A stretch of 52,328 nt of DNA from Chlamydiia bacterium (GTDB lineage Bacteria > Chlamydiota > Chlamydiia > Chlamydiales > 2-12-FULL-49-11): positions 1 to 52,328 of the forward strand of contig JAJACQ010000035.1 in assembly GCA_022601435.1 (NCBI GenBank), written 5' to 3'. Below, one piece after another: positions 9,333-17,957 of the stretch. Position 1 is the first letter of the stretch, and every line of letters starts with the position of its first letter. The notes under the pieces were generated by a model, which saw only the letters and a program-made list of their open reading frames with translations, was not told where the DNA came from and searched no databases. The position numbers and the translations under genes were made by a program.

Positions 9333-10243
9333 AGACTAGCAACAATCCTCCATGCGATTGCATTGAATAATGCATACATTGCATTATACTTTGCCACAAC
9401 ATCAAAAAGCGGCGCAATTTCTTCAGAATTCTTGGCAGCTTGAACTTTTCTACCTAGCTTAATTCCTTGAGGAACTAAAATCAAAGGTAAAAGCGTGATT
9501 ATCGAAGTATGATATATCATCATGGCAAGAGGGATAATTGCCCATGATATAAAGAGAGCACGCAAAAATTCTTTTTTACCCCAGTCAAACCCAAAGCGTA
9601 CAACTAAAGTTTTTTTGCCTCCATTGCGATCTTCATCGATATCTCTTAGGTTATTCATCGCAAACATCATAAGCGATAAACATCCTGGGATAATCCCTAA
9701 GAAAGCAGCTTTTGTTGATAGAAAACTAGTTTGCAAATAATACGTTGCAGCAGTTGCCAAAGGTCCAAAGACAATGAAGATTACAATATTTGCAAACCCA
9801 GTATTAGCAAGTGAATACTTTCCCATTGAATAAGACAGTCCTAAAAAAATAGCAAGTGCCATCATCCATAAAATGAGCTGTCCAGCTACTTGAGTCAATA
9901 AAATAGCAAAACAACTGGCGATTGCAAAAGCAGTAATTGTACAAGCAAGAATGGTTGGCTTAGACAAAAGCCCAAGTGCTCCAATTCTTGCAGGACCTAA
10001 TCTCTTTTTTGTGTCTCGTCCAGCCTTTGTATCAAAGTAGTCATTTGCATAATTTGTGCCAATCTGGATAAATAAGCCGCATAACATTGTGCATAGATAG
10101 ATGTAGATATTATAAAAGCCATCTGCTTTTGCAATGAACATCCCGAGAACAACAGGAAATAAAGCAGCAACCAAAGTTTTAGGCCGCGCGCCATAAATAA
10201 GAAGTGATAGAAAACTTTTTTGTCTTAAAGCTTCTGCTTTCAT
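9329..10243 (-). CDS. menA: 1,4-Dihydroxy-2-naphthoate polyprenyltransferase MenA
   Basis: MenA is an inner-membrane UbiA-family prenyltransferase that joins DHNA to a polyprenyl diphosphate to give demethylmenaquinone. The 304-residue protein has about eight to nine hydrophobic helices and both aspartate-rich motifs: NYANDYFDTKAGRD and NNLRDIDEDRNGGKKT. Length is typical. It starts 2 bases after the menB stop and overlaps menC by 4 bases, so it is part of the menBACE operon. Confidence 0.93.
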   Translation of the reverse strand: MKAEALRQKSFLSLLIYGARPKTLVAALFPVVLGMFIAKADGFYNIYIYLCTMLCGLFIQIGTNYANDYFDTKAGRDTKKRLGPARIGALGLLSKPTILACTITAFAIASCFAILLTQVAGQLILWMMALAIFLGLSYSMGKYSLANTGFANIVIFIVFGPLATAATYYLQTSFLSTKAAFLGIIPGCLSLMMFAMNNLRDIDEDRNGGKKTLVVRFGFDWGKKEFLRALFISWAIIPLAMMIYHTSIITLLPLILVPQGIKLGRKVQAAKNSEEIAPLFDVVAKYNAMYALFNAIAWRIVASL

Positions 10244-10245
10244 AG

Positions 10246-11079
10246 TTAACCTCTTTTTGTGAAAGATTGAAAGTTTGGTTTGCGCTTTTCCACAAAAGCA
10301 TTTCTACCTTCTTGCGCTTCTTTTGACATGTAGAAAAGAAGTGTTGCATTTCCAGAAAGTTCTTGAATTCCTGCTTGACCATCAAGGTCAGCATTAAATG
10401 CAGATTTTAGACAACGCAATGCAAGAGGCGAGTGCTTAAGCATTTCTTTGCACCATTTAACAGTTTCTGCCTCGAGCTTATCAAAAGGAACAACAGCATT
10501 TACCATGCCCATATCCATAGCTTCTTGAGCAGAATACTGACGACACATAAACCAAATCTCACGAGCTTTTTTCTGTCCTACCATACGCGCTAAAAAGCTT
10601 GCTCCAAAACCTCCATCAAAAGAACCCACCTTCGGACCTGTTTGACCAAAAATAGCATTCTCAGAAGCAATTGTTAAATCACACATCACATGCAAGACAT
10701 GACCTCCACCAATTGCATAACCGTTCACCATAGCCACAATAGGTTTTGGACAAGAACGCATATCACGTTGGAAATCCAAAACGTTTAACATCTCGCAGCC
10801 TTGCTCGTTGCTATAGCCACTATCACCGCGAATTTTTTGATCCCCACCTGCGCAAAAAGCTTTATCTCCTGCGCCGGTTAAAATGATCACTCCAATGCGT
10901 TCATCACTACGGGCATCTGCCAAAGCAAAGATCATTTCATTGACAGTCTCAGGCCTAAATGCATTCCGACAATGTGGACGGTTGATTGTGATTTTAGCAA
11001 TCCCTGAAGACTTATGGTACTCAATGTCCTCGAAATTCCCAGTCTTTTCCCAACATATTGGTAGATCTACAGTTTGCAT
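10246..11079 (-). CDS. menB: 1,4-Dihydroxy-2-naphthoyl-CoA synthase MenB
   Basis: MenB is a crotonase-fold enzyme that closes the second ring, converting OSB-CoA to DHNA-CoA. The 277-residue sequence is strongly conserved: [15 protein letters not shown], the oxyanion-hole region [12 protein letters not shown], and the MenB-specific stretch [14 protein letters not shown] followed by [15 protein letters not shown]. Length is typical. It is the first gene of the minus-strand menBACE block; the ATG has AAGGAG just upstream. The next upstream men gene, menH, is 3.5 kb away, with orphan genes between. Confidence 0.95.
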   Translation of the reverse strand: MQTVDLPICWEKTGNFEDIEYHKSSGIAKITINRPHCRNAFRPETVNEMIFALADARSDERIGVIILTGAGDKAFCAGGDQKIRGDSGYSNEQGCEMLNVLDFQRDMRSCPKPIVAMVNGYAIGGGHVLHVMCDLTIASENAIFGQTGPKVGSFDGGFGASFLARMVGQKKAREIWFMCRQYSAQEAMDMGMVNAVVPFDKLEAETVKWCKEMLKHSPLALRCLKSAFNADLDGQAGIQELSGNATLLFYMSKEAQEGRNAFVEKRKPNFQSFTKRG

Positions 11080-11227
11080 AAGGACTCCTTATTTTTAGAT
11101 AGGTAAGTATTTTACTGAAATATTTGTTATACTTCAAACGATTTATTTTTATGGGTTGTTTTTTTGTCTTTCTCATTTTATGATCTTATCTTAACGGTAT
11201 GTACATGTATAGGTAGGTGAAAATAAT

Positions 11228-12406
11228 ATGGCAAATGCAGTACACGGTGCAGGAGTAGTAAGTTTTGATTCTTTAAAAGAAGTGATCAAGCATAAAATAG
11301 AACTCATTAAAGCAATGAATGCTGTTAAGCAGCCACAGAATAAGGCTGACTTAAAAAGAAGAATTGAGTTAGTTAACGAGCTTTATAAAAATTGGATAGT
11401 ATTTTTAAGTGAGTTTCCATATGACCATTCAAATAGAATTACTGCCAACGAATACTCTCCTGGAAGTGTACTTTATTTTATTTTTAATTCTCAGAGGTTA
11501 CAAATTGATTGGTCGCAAGAAGGAAGCGAGGCGTTTAATCAGCAGAAAGTAAGAAGAAAGGTTGTTTTTATTAATAATCATGCAGAATATAAAGAGAAAT
11601 GTAGAGCGCTTCCTTTAAAAAAATGTAGAGAGTTAAGTACACAATTAGAGGTTTATAGACAGTTTGTGCTAGGGATGCTTAATTTATTAGATCCAATCAT
11701 GAAAGAATTCGATTTATTTCTTAAAACACCTTTGTATGAATTCAATAGAGATGTGGGGTATGACCTTGTGGATTTTGGTGATTCAAACCAAGTAAAATTG
11801 GACGAGGTTAGACAATTATTTAATCATTTATATACACAGTTAAGAAAAATTGTTGTAGATTTAGGATATGTTAACAATGAATTGATGAGAAAAGGTGAAG
11901 AAGAGGATCGATTGAGATTACAAAAGACATCTAAGCAGTCTCACATTCCCTTATCAGAAATCAGAAGAATGTTTAGATTAAAGAATGAACCTCAGAAAAA
12001 GGCTGTACTTAGAGCTTTAGAGTATTCAGACCCATCAACAACTCCAGGAAAAGCTCTTAATAGAAAGAAATTGGTGAATAAGTTATTTCAAACTTGGCGT
12101 TATTATTGTTTTCATAAGTATAGACACGATTTAGTATTTCCGTTGTGTTTAATGACATATACATCGTCATATACTATGCCACAAGATAAAGATCAACGTT
12201 CATTAGCGGTATATTCGGTGATTTTAAGAGATCATTCTAGAGAGAAAAGTAGTAGGCAATTATGCAACTTAATTTCAAACGTGTTAAAGGGCATGAAGCC
12301 TAAGTTTTTAGAAACAAATAAAGCATTGCGTAGGTTAGTAAAAGCACGCAGAGATGCACAACGATTGTATAGATATATACCAATACGTGACCACTTAGGG
12401 TTATAA
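11228..12406 (+). CDS. Hypothetical protein, basic, helical
   Basis: A 392-residue basic protein, not recognised. It is rich in Arg and Lys and predicted mostly helical (for example KHKIELIKAMNAVKQPQ and ETNKALRRLVKARRDAQR), with no signal peptide or membrane segment. The C-terminal third has clustered aromatic residues (QTWRYYCFHKYRH). The ATG follows GGTAGGTGAAAATAAT, a usable ribosome-binding site. It is the first plus-strand gene of the island that separates menB from menH and is divergent from menB. An effector or nucleic-acid-binding role is possible from the charge, but nothing in the sequence proves it. Confidence 0.65.
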   Translation: MANAVHGAGVVSFDSLKEVIKHKIELIKAMNAVKQPQNKADLKRRIELVNELYKNWIVFLSEFPYDHSNRITANEYSPGSVLYFIFNSQRLQIDWSQEGSEAFNQQKVRRKVVFINNHAEYKEKCRALPLKKCRELSTQLEVYRQFVLGMLNLLDPIMKEFDLFLKTPLYEFNRDVGYDLVDFGDSNQVKLDEVRQLFNHLYTQLRKIVVDLGYVNNELMRKGEEEDRLRLQKTSKQSHIPLSEIRRMFRLKNEPQKKAVLRALEYSDPSTTPGKALNRKKLVNKLFQTWRYYCFHKYRHDLVFPLCLMTYTSSYTMPQDKDQRSLAVYSVILRDHSREKSSRQLCNLISNVLKGMKPKFLETNKALRRLVKARRDAQRLYRYIPIRDHLGL

Positions 12407-12539
12407 TAACCCATCTGCGTTAATTTTTTAGTAAAAAAATTTGTCTAATAAATATTACTTCTAAATAAACTATGGAATTTATTGTCTTTTAACTAAAATA
12501 GATTTATAGTCTTTGCAAGATTAAATAAAGGATAGTCAG

Positions 12540-12884
12540 TTGGATCAACTTTTACAAAGTTTTCAGCAAATGCAAATTTCTTTGACTGGTCTACCAATAC
12601 TGCTTCAGTCTATGGAATCTATTTTAGTACAAGAAAAAAACATGTCTAAAAGTGTAGTTTGTTGCAATCGTCAATTTATATTGAATCAATGCATAGCTAG
12701 GCTTTCTGGTTATGAAAATATGAAGTTAATTGCTAAAGAATGGATTCGGCTTATACACGCTGATGAAAACTTTAAAGATTCACCAGAATATAAAAACACT
12801 ATTTTTGTTGCCAATCGAATATTTGAAGTCATCAAGGAGTTAATATCTGTAGCAAAAGCTTCTCAAGCTCGATTAGGTCAATGA
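12540..12884 (+). CDS. Hypothetical protein
   Basis: A 114-residue helical protein, not recognised. The start is TTG at 12540, supported by AAGGA 7 bases upstream. It contains a CC pair (VVCCNRQF) and ends in a helical tail (FEVIKELISVAKASQARL). The next gene begins 22 bases after its stop, so the two are probably cotranscribed. Confidence 0.55.
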   Translation: MDQLLQSFQQMQISLTGLPILLQSMESILVQEKNMSKSVVCCNRQFILNQCIARLSGYENMKLIAKEWIRLIHADENFKDSPEYKNTIFVANRIFEVIKELISVAKASQARLGQ

Positions 12885-12906
12885 CGAGAAATAGAATAGG
12901 AGATAG

Positions 12907-13341
12907 ATGACAACTGTAAGTATAAATATAAATTTCTTTAGACAATTCTATTTAGTGGGTGATGAATTAGATAATCAGTTGAAATATAACTACAATGAAT
13001 TTCAAGATAAGATATCTAAACTTGGGGAATTAGTATGCTTAAAAAAGAGAACATTGCCTCATGCCGTATGGACTATTATTTTGTCAGAGAATGTTTATCA
13101 ATTAGGAAGAAAAATCATCGGACTTATTCAAAAAATGGATAGGCAGGCAGCTTTACTATTAGATTTTGTTGTTTCTAATTGCTCTGACGAAGGCTATATT
13201 CAAGCATTGAAAAAAGATCGAGGCCTAGATATAGAAGAAAATAAGCGTGCAATTGATGAGATGAATAAGAGGATAGCGTTTTATCGTAGTGATGAAATGA
13301 AAGAGGCTCTTACTTCTTTAGATGAAAGTAAGAGTGAATGA
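12907..13341 (+). CDS. Hypothetical protein
   Basis: A 144-residue protein, not recognised. It is polar and helical, with a C-terminal charged segment (DIEENKRAIDEMNKRIAFY) that could form a short coiled coil. AGGAG sits 5 bases before the ATG. It ends 4 bases from the stop of the convergent SET-domain gene. No membrane segment is seen. Confidence 0.6.
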   Translation: MTTVSININFFRQFYLVGDELDNQLKYNYNEFQDKISKLGELVCLKKRTLPHAVWTIILSENVYQLGRKIIGLIQKMDRQAALLLDFVVSNCSDEGYIQALKKDRGLDIEENKRAIDEMNKRIAFYRSDEMKEALTSLDESKSE

Positions 13342-13345
13342 TTGC

Positions 13346-13939
13346 TTAAAGAGCAAGTGATTTACGATTTTCCCAGTATTCTTCTCCGTATGAATAAAGA
13401 ATTTGTGCACCTTTTTTAATACCCCGAGGGCCTGAAGTGAAAATAAGGCGTGGTGCATCTTTAGTATAGTATTCCCATACAAGGGCATTATTAGTTGGCT
13501 TGCCAACATCTGCGTGATTCATAAAGCGTGTCCAATTACCTTTTTTCATGGCATCTATTGAGTAGTCAGGAAAGAGCTCAAAAGAAAAAGTTGAATCGTG
13601 TTGTTCTTTTAATTTCTCTGTAGGGATGATCTCGCCAATATATTGATGAAGTGTTGAGTAAGGGGCAATGTCTTCTTTTGCAAAAACTCCGTAACCTACT
13701 TTTTTAGAAATGTAGCGAAGATCAAATCGCTTGCAATATTTAAGATCATTTTCATGGTTTTTTAAATAGTTATAGAAAGCGTCAAATTGTTTTTTTCGTG
13801 TTTTTGAAAGTTGTTGTTTATAGCCTCTATAGAATTTTGCATACTTGCGTTTATAGTCGCTTTTATAACGAGGAGCTATTACATTCTCTTCGATGTATTT
13901 AACAGGAGGGCTAACTCCAAATCTTTCTTTAAAATCCAT
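13346..13939 (-). CDS. SET-domain protein (lysine methyltransferase family)
   Basis: SET domains transfer methyl groups from S-adenosylmethionine to lysine side chains. In this 197-residue protein the domain spans about residues 75-195. It begins with GYGVFAKEDIAPYSTL and YIGEIIP, has the N-H motif in RFMNHADVGKPTNN, and ends with the catalytic-tyrosine motif ILYSYGEEYW. The N-terminal 70 residues are highly basic. SET proteins are mainly eukaryotic, but chlamydiae carry examples, including a C. trachomatis protein secreted to the host nucleus. Whether this one is secreted cannot be read from the sequence. It lies alone on the minus strand within the orphan island between the two men blocks. 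Confidence 0.85.
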   Translation of the reverse strand: MDFKERFGVSPPVKYIEENVIAPRYKSDYKRKYAKFYRGYKQQLSKTRKKQFDAFYNYLKNHENDLKYCKRFDLRYISKKVGYGVFAKEDIAPYSTLHQYIGEIIPTEKLKEQHDSTFSFELFPDYSIDAMKKGNWTRFMNHADVGKPTNNALVWEYYTKDAPRLIFTSGPRGIKKGAQILYSYGEEYWENRKSLAL

Positions 13940-14050
13940 ACCCCATTTACAACAAATTTAAGGATTTAGTTCAAAGTATTTCTTCTTATTTTATGTTGGT
14001 TAGATAAATCACTAGAAATAAACACCCTAACGAGTTAAGCTTACTATGAA

Positions 14051-14073
14051 AAGTTAAAACTTATGGAGTATTA
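14051..14073 (+). repeat. 23-base direct repeat, copy 1 (leader of the next gene)
   Basis: AAGTTAAAACTTATGGAGTA plus TTA, containing the GGAG ribosome-binding site of the gene at 14073. It matches 14513-14535 at 21 of 23 positions. Confidence 0.7.
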
Positions 14074-14519
14074 TGACTGAAAGTTTAAGTCCTTTTTTTG
14101 GAATGGCAAGATTGTATGCCGATAGCTATAATGAGCTAGAGGTTTCTGTAAGACAAAATCTTGATTTAAAAAGGCCAATGACTCGAGACGAAGCACAAGA
14201 ATTTATAAAAGTTGCAGATAAGACATTTATTGTGGCAATCACTTACATAGCAGAATATGGTAAATTAATAGAACCTAAATTACAAAATGAAGACAAACAA
14301 CATCTTCAGAGCATTACTAGAATTGAGGTTCAGGAATTTGTTCAAAAATTAATGATGAATACTCAAGGTACCAAAAAAATGCTAGCGCTGAACAAAAAAT
14401 TAGCAGAGAATGGCACACCAATGGTTCATAAGAGAATTAATTATTTAGATGCATATACGGAGTTAAGAGCTGTGTTAGAACAAAGATTTAATTTCTCTCC
14501 TCCTGATTGGAAAAATTAA
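14073..14519 (+). CDS. Hypothetical protein
   Basis: A 148-residue protein, not recognised. It is predicted mostly helical and polar (NELEVSVRQNLDLKRPMTRD, LDAYTELRAVLEQRF), with no signal peptide or membrane segment. GGAG lies 6 bases before the ATG. Its leader is repeated at its own 3' end (14513-14535), which suggests a former tandem copy. It is convergent with menH. Confidence 0.6.
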   Translation: MTESLSPFFGMARLYADSYNELEVSVRQNLDLKRPMTRDEAQEFIKVADKTFIVAITYIAEYGKLIEPKLQNEDKQHLQSITRIEVQEFVQKLMMNTQGTKKMLALNKKLAENGTPMVHKRINYLDAYTELRAVLEQRFNFSPPDWKN

Positions 14520-14535
14520 AATTTATGGAGTATTA
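14513..14535 (+). repeat. 23-base direct repeat, copy 2
   Basis: AAATTAAAATTTATGGAGTA plus TTA, overlapping the stop codon of the preceding gene. It repeats that gene's leader with two differences, but no intact reading frame follows (GTG then TAA), so it may be the relic of a deleted tandem copy. Confidence 0.65.
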
Positions 14536-14567
14536 AGTGTAATGGAAAAAAATAAATTATCTCGAGG

Positions 14568-15248
14568 TTAGAAAATGAATTTGGTTTCTCTGCTGAAATA
14601 TAGAAGTGAGACAACTTCCTCGTAACTTTCAATGTGGATAGCATGATTGGGAGAATTGACATAAGTTAGATTTGAATAATCTTGCAAAAAAAAAGCTTTT
14701 GGATCTTTTTTTCGGTAGATAAATTGGATGGGAGTTTTGCAATTTTGAATATCATTAATTGAGATGTTTGATTTTGTAATGGAATATTCTTGGAGGACTT
14801 TAATGAGGTCCTCTTTTTTTTGTGTATATCGTTTAGGTGGTATATTAAAGTCTTTGAAGAGGTTTTGTGAATACCAGAAATCGATGAACTCTTTTATTGA
14901 GTGATTCTTTAGTTTATCTATCCATGATTGTTCTAGGAGGAGTCTGTTTTTTAGGTTGTCGATGGAAAGGGTTGTGGAGAGACAAGTGAGCGATAGGAAG
15001 GGAGCGTTATGGTTAATGAGTGCTTCTAAAGCGATACGTCCGCCCATAGAGTAGGCAAGAACGTGCATAGGGGGATAAGATTTTAGTTCAGAGATGAATG
15101 TTTCTTTTGATATGAATTTTTTGTTTCCGTGACCAGGAAGATTTAGGGAGGTGATGTCGAAGTGTTTTGTATAGGGATCAAAGTCGGATTTATCTCCTAA
15201 GAATCCGTGGAGGCATAGGACTTTTCTTTTTTGGGAAGAGTGAAGTAT
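14568..15248 (-). CDS. menH: SHCHC synthase MenH, probable ATA start
   Basis: MenH, an alpha/beta hydrolase, removes pyruvate from SEPHCHC to give SHCHC. With standard start codons only an ATG at 15066-15068 is available, which would delete the first strand and oxyanion region. The same frame is open up to 15263 and encodes the missing part: VLCLHGFLGDKSDF and LNLPGHGNK, directly followed by MHVLAYSMGGRIAL. No ATG, GTG or TTG lies in that extension. An ATA codon at 15246-15248 does have AAAGGAG 8 bases upstream, so I start there (226 residues; MenH is usually about 250). Likely catalytic residues are Ser67 in AYSMGG, an Asp near 182 and His202 in SPNHAIHIE. The gene overlaps the menD 3' end by 52 bases. 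ATA initiation is inferred. Confidence 0.8.
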   Translation of the reverse strand: MLHSSQKRKVLCLHGFLGDKSDFDPYTKHFDITSLNLPGHGNKKFISKETFISELKSYPPMHVLAYSMGGRIALEALINHNAPFLSLTCLSTTLSIDNLKNRLLLEQSWIDKLKNHSIKEFIDFWYSQNLFKDFNIPPKRYTQKKEDLIKVLQEYSITKSNISINDIQNCKTPIQFIYRKKDPKAFFLQDYSNLTYVNSPNHAIHIESYEEVVSLLYFSRETKFIF

Positions 15249-16987
15249 GAAAAACGCTCCTTTTTAACGCTTTTAGATAATGCTTTTAAGATAGCAGCAT
15301 CTAGCTTTTGATGGATTTTAAGATTCTCTTTCTTTTCAGATGGTATTTCAATAATACCAGGGGATTTTTCTGAAACCAAATGTTCGATCATTTTTGTGTA
15401 GTCGTTAGAAGTGTCTGCTTTCCAGAAAGGGATATTAAAAGAGGTTGCGATGTTTCCGATATTGAGATCTGTAGGAGGAGATATGAAATCATTAAGAAGG
15501 TTTTTTTGATCGCTATAAGGAAGAAAATTAAAGATACCGCCGCCATCGTTATTAATCACAATGATGATAAGGGGGATATTTTCTTTTTGCATAAGGTTTA
15601 AAGCGCCTACGTCATGTAAGAAGGTGCAATCACCAACAATAGCAACAAGAGGGGTGTTTAATGATTTACATATTCCAAGTGCGGTGGATAGGTTTCCATC
15701 GATTCCGCTAACACCTCTATTGCCGTAAATCTTTTGAGAAATCTTTTTTGGAAAGAGGAAGTTATCGCAATAGCGAATAGGGAGGCTATTGCCAAAAAAG
15801 ATAGGAAAGATAGAAGTTTGCATGATGGGGATTAAAGAAGTAGCGCACATTGGTTCGTAAAGTTTTTCAGCGTCATCAAAGAAGTCATCGATACTTGTTT
15901 CAATAGTTAAGCTATGGCTTTTCCAGATAGAGAGGTAGAGATTACTTTCTTTACGTTTAGTTTTTTCGTTAAGGTTATTTGCAAAGTCAGAAAGGGGCAT
16001 TTGAATACGTGTGTTAATAGAAAGGGTTGTGTCGATATGGCGTTTTTTTTCTGTGACAAGAATTTGGTGCGTATTAGTAAGTGAGCGAGCCCAGAGCATA
16101 ATATTTTTAGAGATGATATGGCCGCCTAAAAAGATAATAACTTCAGGGTCGATGGTGCCAGATTTACCAAGGTGGTGAACAATCTGATTGTAGTGAGTGA
16201 TGCATGTAGAAAAGGTGCCTTTTTCGCGGATATTAGAAAGGGGATCTGCAAGGATTGGGTATTGAAGTTTTTCTGAAAGAGAGATGATAGAATTTGCGGC
16301 ATCATCTTGGCAGTTGCCGCCGACGATGATAAGGCCTTTTTCTGTAGTAGAGAGAATATCAGATAGATAATCAAAAGATTCATCGGTGAGTAAGGCTTGA
16401 GTGGGAAGTTCTCTTGTAAGTGAGTGGGAAAAATTAATAGGTTGTGTATCGTTTATGAGGGGTTCGGAGAATGGGATATTGAGGTGGATAGGAAGCAAGT
16501 GTTTTTTAGATGTTGCAACACCGAAAGATATGGTAGAGGAGATCACGGATTGATCAAATTGATGAGGAGGAGATGAAATGGTTTTGAAGTACTCAACATA
16601 GTTTCCGAAGAAGTTTGTTTGGTTGCATGTTTGGTTCATTCCTCTGTCGATATCCTCAAAGGCGCGATCACATGTAATGATAATTAATGGAATGTTATCC
16701 ATGTAAGCTTCCATCACAGCGGGGAAAAGATTGGCTACAGCCGATCCTGAGGTGGTGATAATACAAGTAGGCGTTTTTGAAGCTTTGGCAAGTCCTAATG
16801 CATAAAAGCCGAGAGAGCGTTCATCATAGTAAGTGATTGTATGTGCCATGGGGTTGTTTTTTAGAGCGAGTGCAAATGGTGATGAGCGAGAGCCGCTTCC
16901 TAGGCAAAAGTTTTTGACGTTTAGGTTTACTAAATCAGAGATAATTAAAGAAGCAAGTTCATGATTAGTTTGACAGGATTTTTTCAA
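15197..16987 (-). CDS. menD: SEPHCHC synthase MenD (thiamine-diphosphate enzyme)
   Basis: MenD adds the succinyl-semialdehyde unit from 2-oxoglutarate to isochorismate. The 596-residue protein shows the N-terminal CLGSGSRSSPFALAL, the activating glutamate region ITTSGSAVANLFPAVMEAY, and the ThDP/Mg motif GDCTFLHDVGALNLM followed by VINNDGGGIFNFLPY. Length is near the usual 550-580. The TTG at 16985-16987 is preferred because AGGAGG lies 6 bases upstream; a TTG at 17002 would overlap that Shine-Dalgarno sequence. It overlaps the end of menF by 23 bases and menH by 52, so menF-menD-menH are translated as a packed unit. Confidence 0.94.
   Translation of the reverse strand: MKKSCQTNHELASLIISDLVNLNVKNFCLGSGSRSSPFALALKNNPMAHTITYYDERSLGFYALGLAKASKTPTCIITTSGSAVANLFPAVMEAYMDNIPLIIITCDRAFEDIDRGMNQTCNQTNFFGNYVEYFKTISSPPHQFDQSVISSTISFGVATSKKHLLPIHLNIPFSEPLINDTQPINFSHSLTRELPTQALLTDESFDYLSDILSTTEKGLIIVGGNCQDDAANSIISLSEKLQYPILADPLSNIREKGTFSTCITHYNQIVHHLGKSGTIDPEVIIFLGGHIISKNIMLWARSLTNTHQILVTEKKRHIDTTLSINTRIQMPLSDFANNLNEKTKRKESNLYLSIWKSHSLTIETSIDDFFDDAEKLYEPMCATSLIPIMQTSIFPIFFGNSLPIRYCDNFLFPKKISQKIYGNRGVSGIDGNLSTALGICKSLNTPLVAIVGDCTFLHDVGALNLMQKENIPLIIIVINNDGGGIFNFLPYSDQKNLLNDFISPPTDLNIGNIATSFNIPFWKADTSNDYTKMIEHLVSEKSPGIIEIPSEKKENLKIHQKLDAAILKALSKSVKKERFSYFTLPKKEKSYASTDS
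15257..15263 (-). promoter_or_regulatory. Ribosome-binding site that sets the menH start
   Basis: On the minus strand these bases read AAAGGAG, followed by the 8-base spacer CGTTTTTC and then ATA. No other start codon in the menH frame lies at a usable distance. The site sits inside the 3' end of menD. Confidence 0.7.
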
Positions 16988-17957
16988 GAAAAACCTCCTC
17001 AAGAGTATTAAATTTATGATTGATCTCGTTTAGTTCATCCACAGGATCAGAGTCTTTTGTGATTCCTGCACCTGCAAAAAGAGTAAGAGTCTTGTTTTTA
17101 TATATGCCGCAACGTAGGGCAACTTTTAACAAAGTTTTATTCGGATGCATCCATCCTAGGCATCCAGCATAAAATTCTCTATCAAAGTGTTCGTGTATAT
17201 TTAAGAATTCAGAGGCTTGGCTTTTAGGGGTTCCTAACGTTGCAGGTGTAGGGTGCAAGCATTTTATAATTTCATCATCTGTGGTATTCAGGGGTAATTT
17301 TCCAGTCACCTGTCTATAGAGGTGAATCAAATGAGCAGCCTTCTTTGTAGTTAATTCAGACACTTCATATGAGTCACAAAGATCCTTTAGGCAGTTTTCC
17401 ACATAGTCGGTGACAAAGAGGTGTTCATGAATAAATTTTTTTGTGAAGAGGAGTTTTTTGTTTTCACTTGTCTGTGTGCCGGCTATGCAATCAACAGTTA
17501 TTTGATTTCCTTCTCTTGAAAAAAGATTTTCAGGTGTTGATCCGAAGAAAATTTCATGCTTATTGGCAGCGTAGGCAAATACGTTTTCTTTGGGAAAGTG
17601 ATGAATGAGCTTTGCTAGAATGAATTGATGAGAGACGTCTTCTTTAAAGGCGTGAGTGCGCTTTTTTGCTAAGACAATTTTTTGAAGTACGGGGTGGTTT
17701 TTAAAAAGCTTTATATTATTTGTAAGGTCTTCATCAGAAGGGAAATCATTTGAAGTAAGAGGAGTGTTTTCATCATGGTTACATAAAGGAGGTTCATATT
17801 GGAAATAGTACTTTGGCTTAAACTTGATTTCTTGTTTACCATCAAAGCTCTTTGCGTAAAAGTAGGGATGATCATTATCATCACTTTCTCCGATACCGCA
17901 ATACCCATTGCAAATTGCAATAGGATATAAATCCCTATATAAGTCCAATGACTTCAT
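16965..17957 (-). CDS. menF: Isochorismate synthase MenF
   Basis: MenF isomerises chorismate to isochorismate, the committed step to menaquinone. The 330-residue protein is a chorismate-binding enzyme. Visible pieces include KIVLAKKRTHAF, IFFGSTPENLFSREG, VDCIAGTQ, LHPTPATLGTPK and FYAGCLGW, ending in LFAGAGITKDSDPVDELNE, which carries the Mg-binding acidic residues. It is shorter than many isochorismate synthases because the N-terminal non-catalytic part is reduced. Linkage to menD on one side and ubiE on the other (4-base ATGA overlap) supports menaquinone use rather than siderophore or anthranilate synthesis. Confidence 0.9.
   Translation of the reverse strand: MKSLDLYRDLYPIAICNGYCGIGESDDNDHPYFYAKSFDGKQEIKFKPKYYFQYEPPLCNHDENTPLTSNDFPSDEDLTNNIKLFKNHPVLQKIVLAKKRTHAFKEDVSHQFILAKLIHHFPKENVFAYAANKHEIFFGSTPENLFSREGNQITVDCIAGTQTSENKKLLFTKKFIHEHLFVTDYVENCLKDLCDSYEVSELTTKKAAHLIHLYRQVTGKLPLNTTDDEIIKCLHPTPATLGTPKSQASEFLNIHEHFDREFYAGCLGWMHPNKTLLKVALRCGIYKNKTLTLFAGAGITKDSDPVDELNEINHKFNTLEEVFLEKILSN

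Noticed and set aside
14568..15068. menH as an N-terminally deleted pseudogene
   Set aside because: The missing N-terminal motifs are encoded in the same frame upstream, with no stop or frameshift and a good ribosome-binding site. Only the start codon is abnormal.
15380..15601. Plus-strand ORF inside menD
   Set aside because: It is antisense to the conserved C-terminal half of menD, has no ribosome-binding site and looks like a shadow of that gene.
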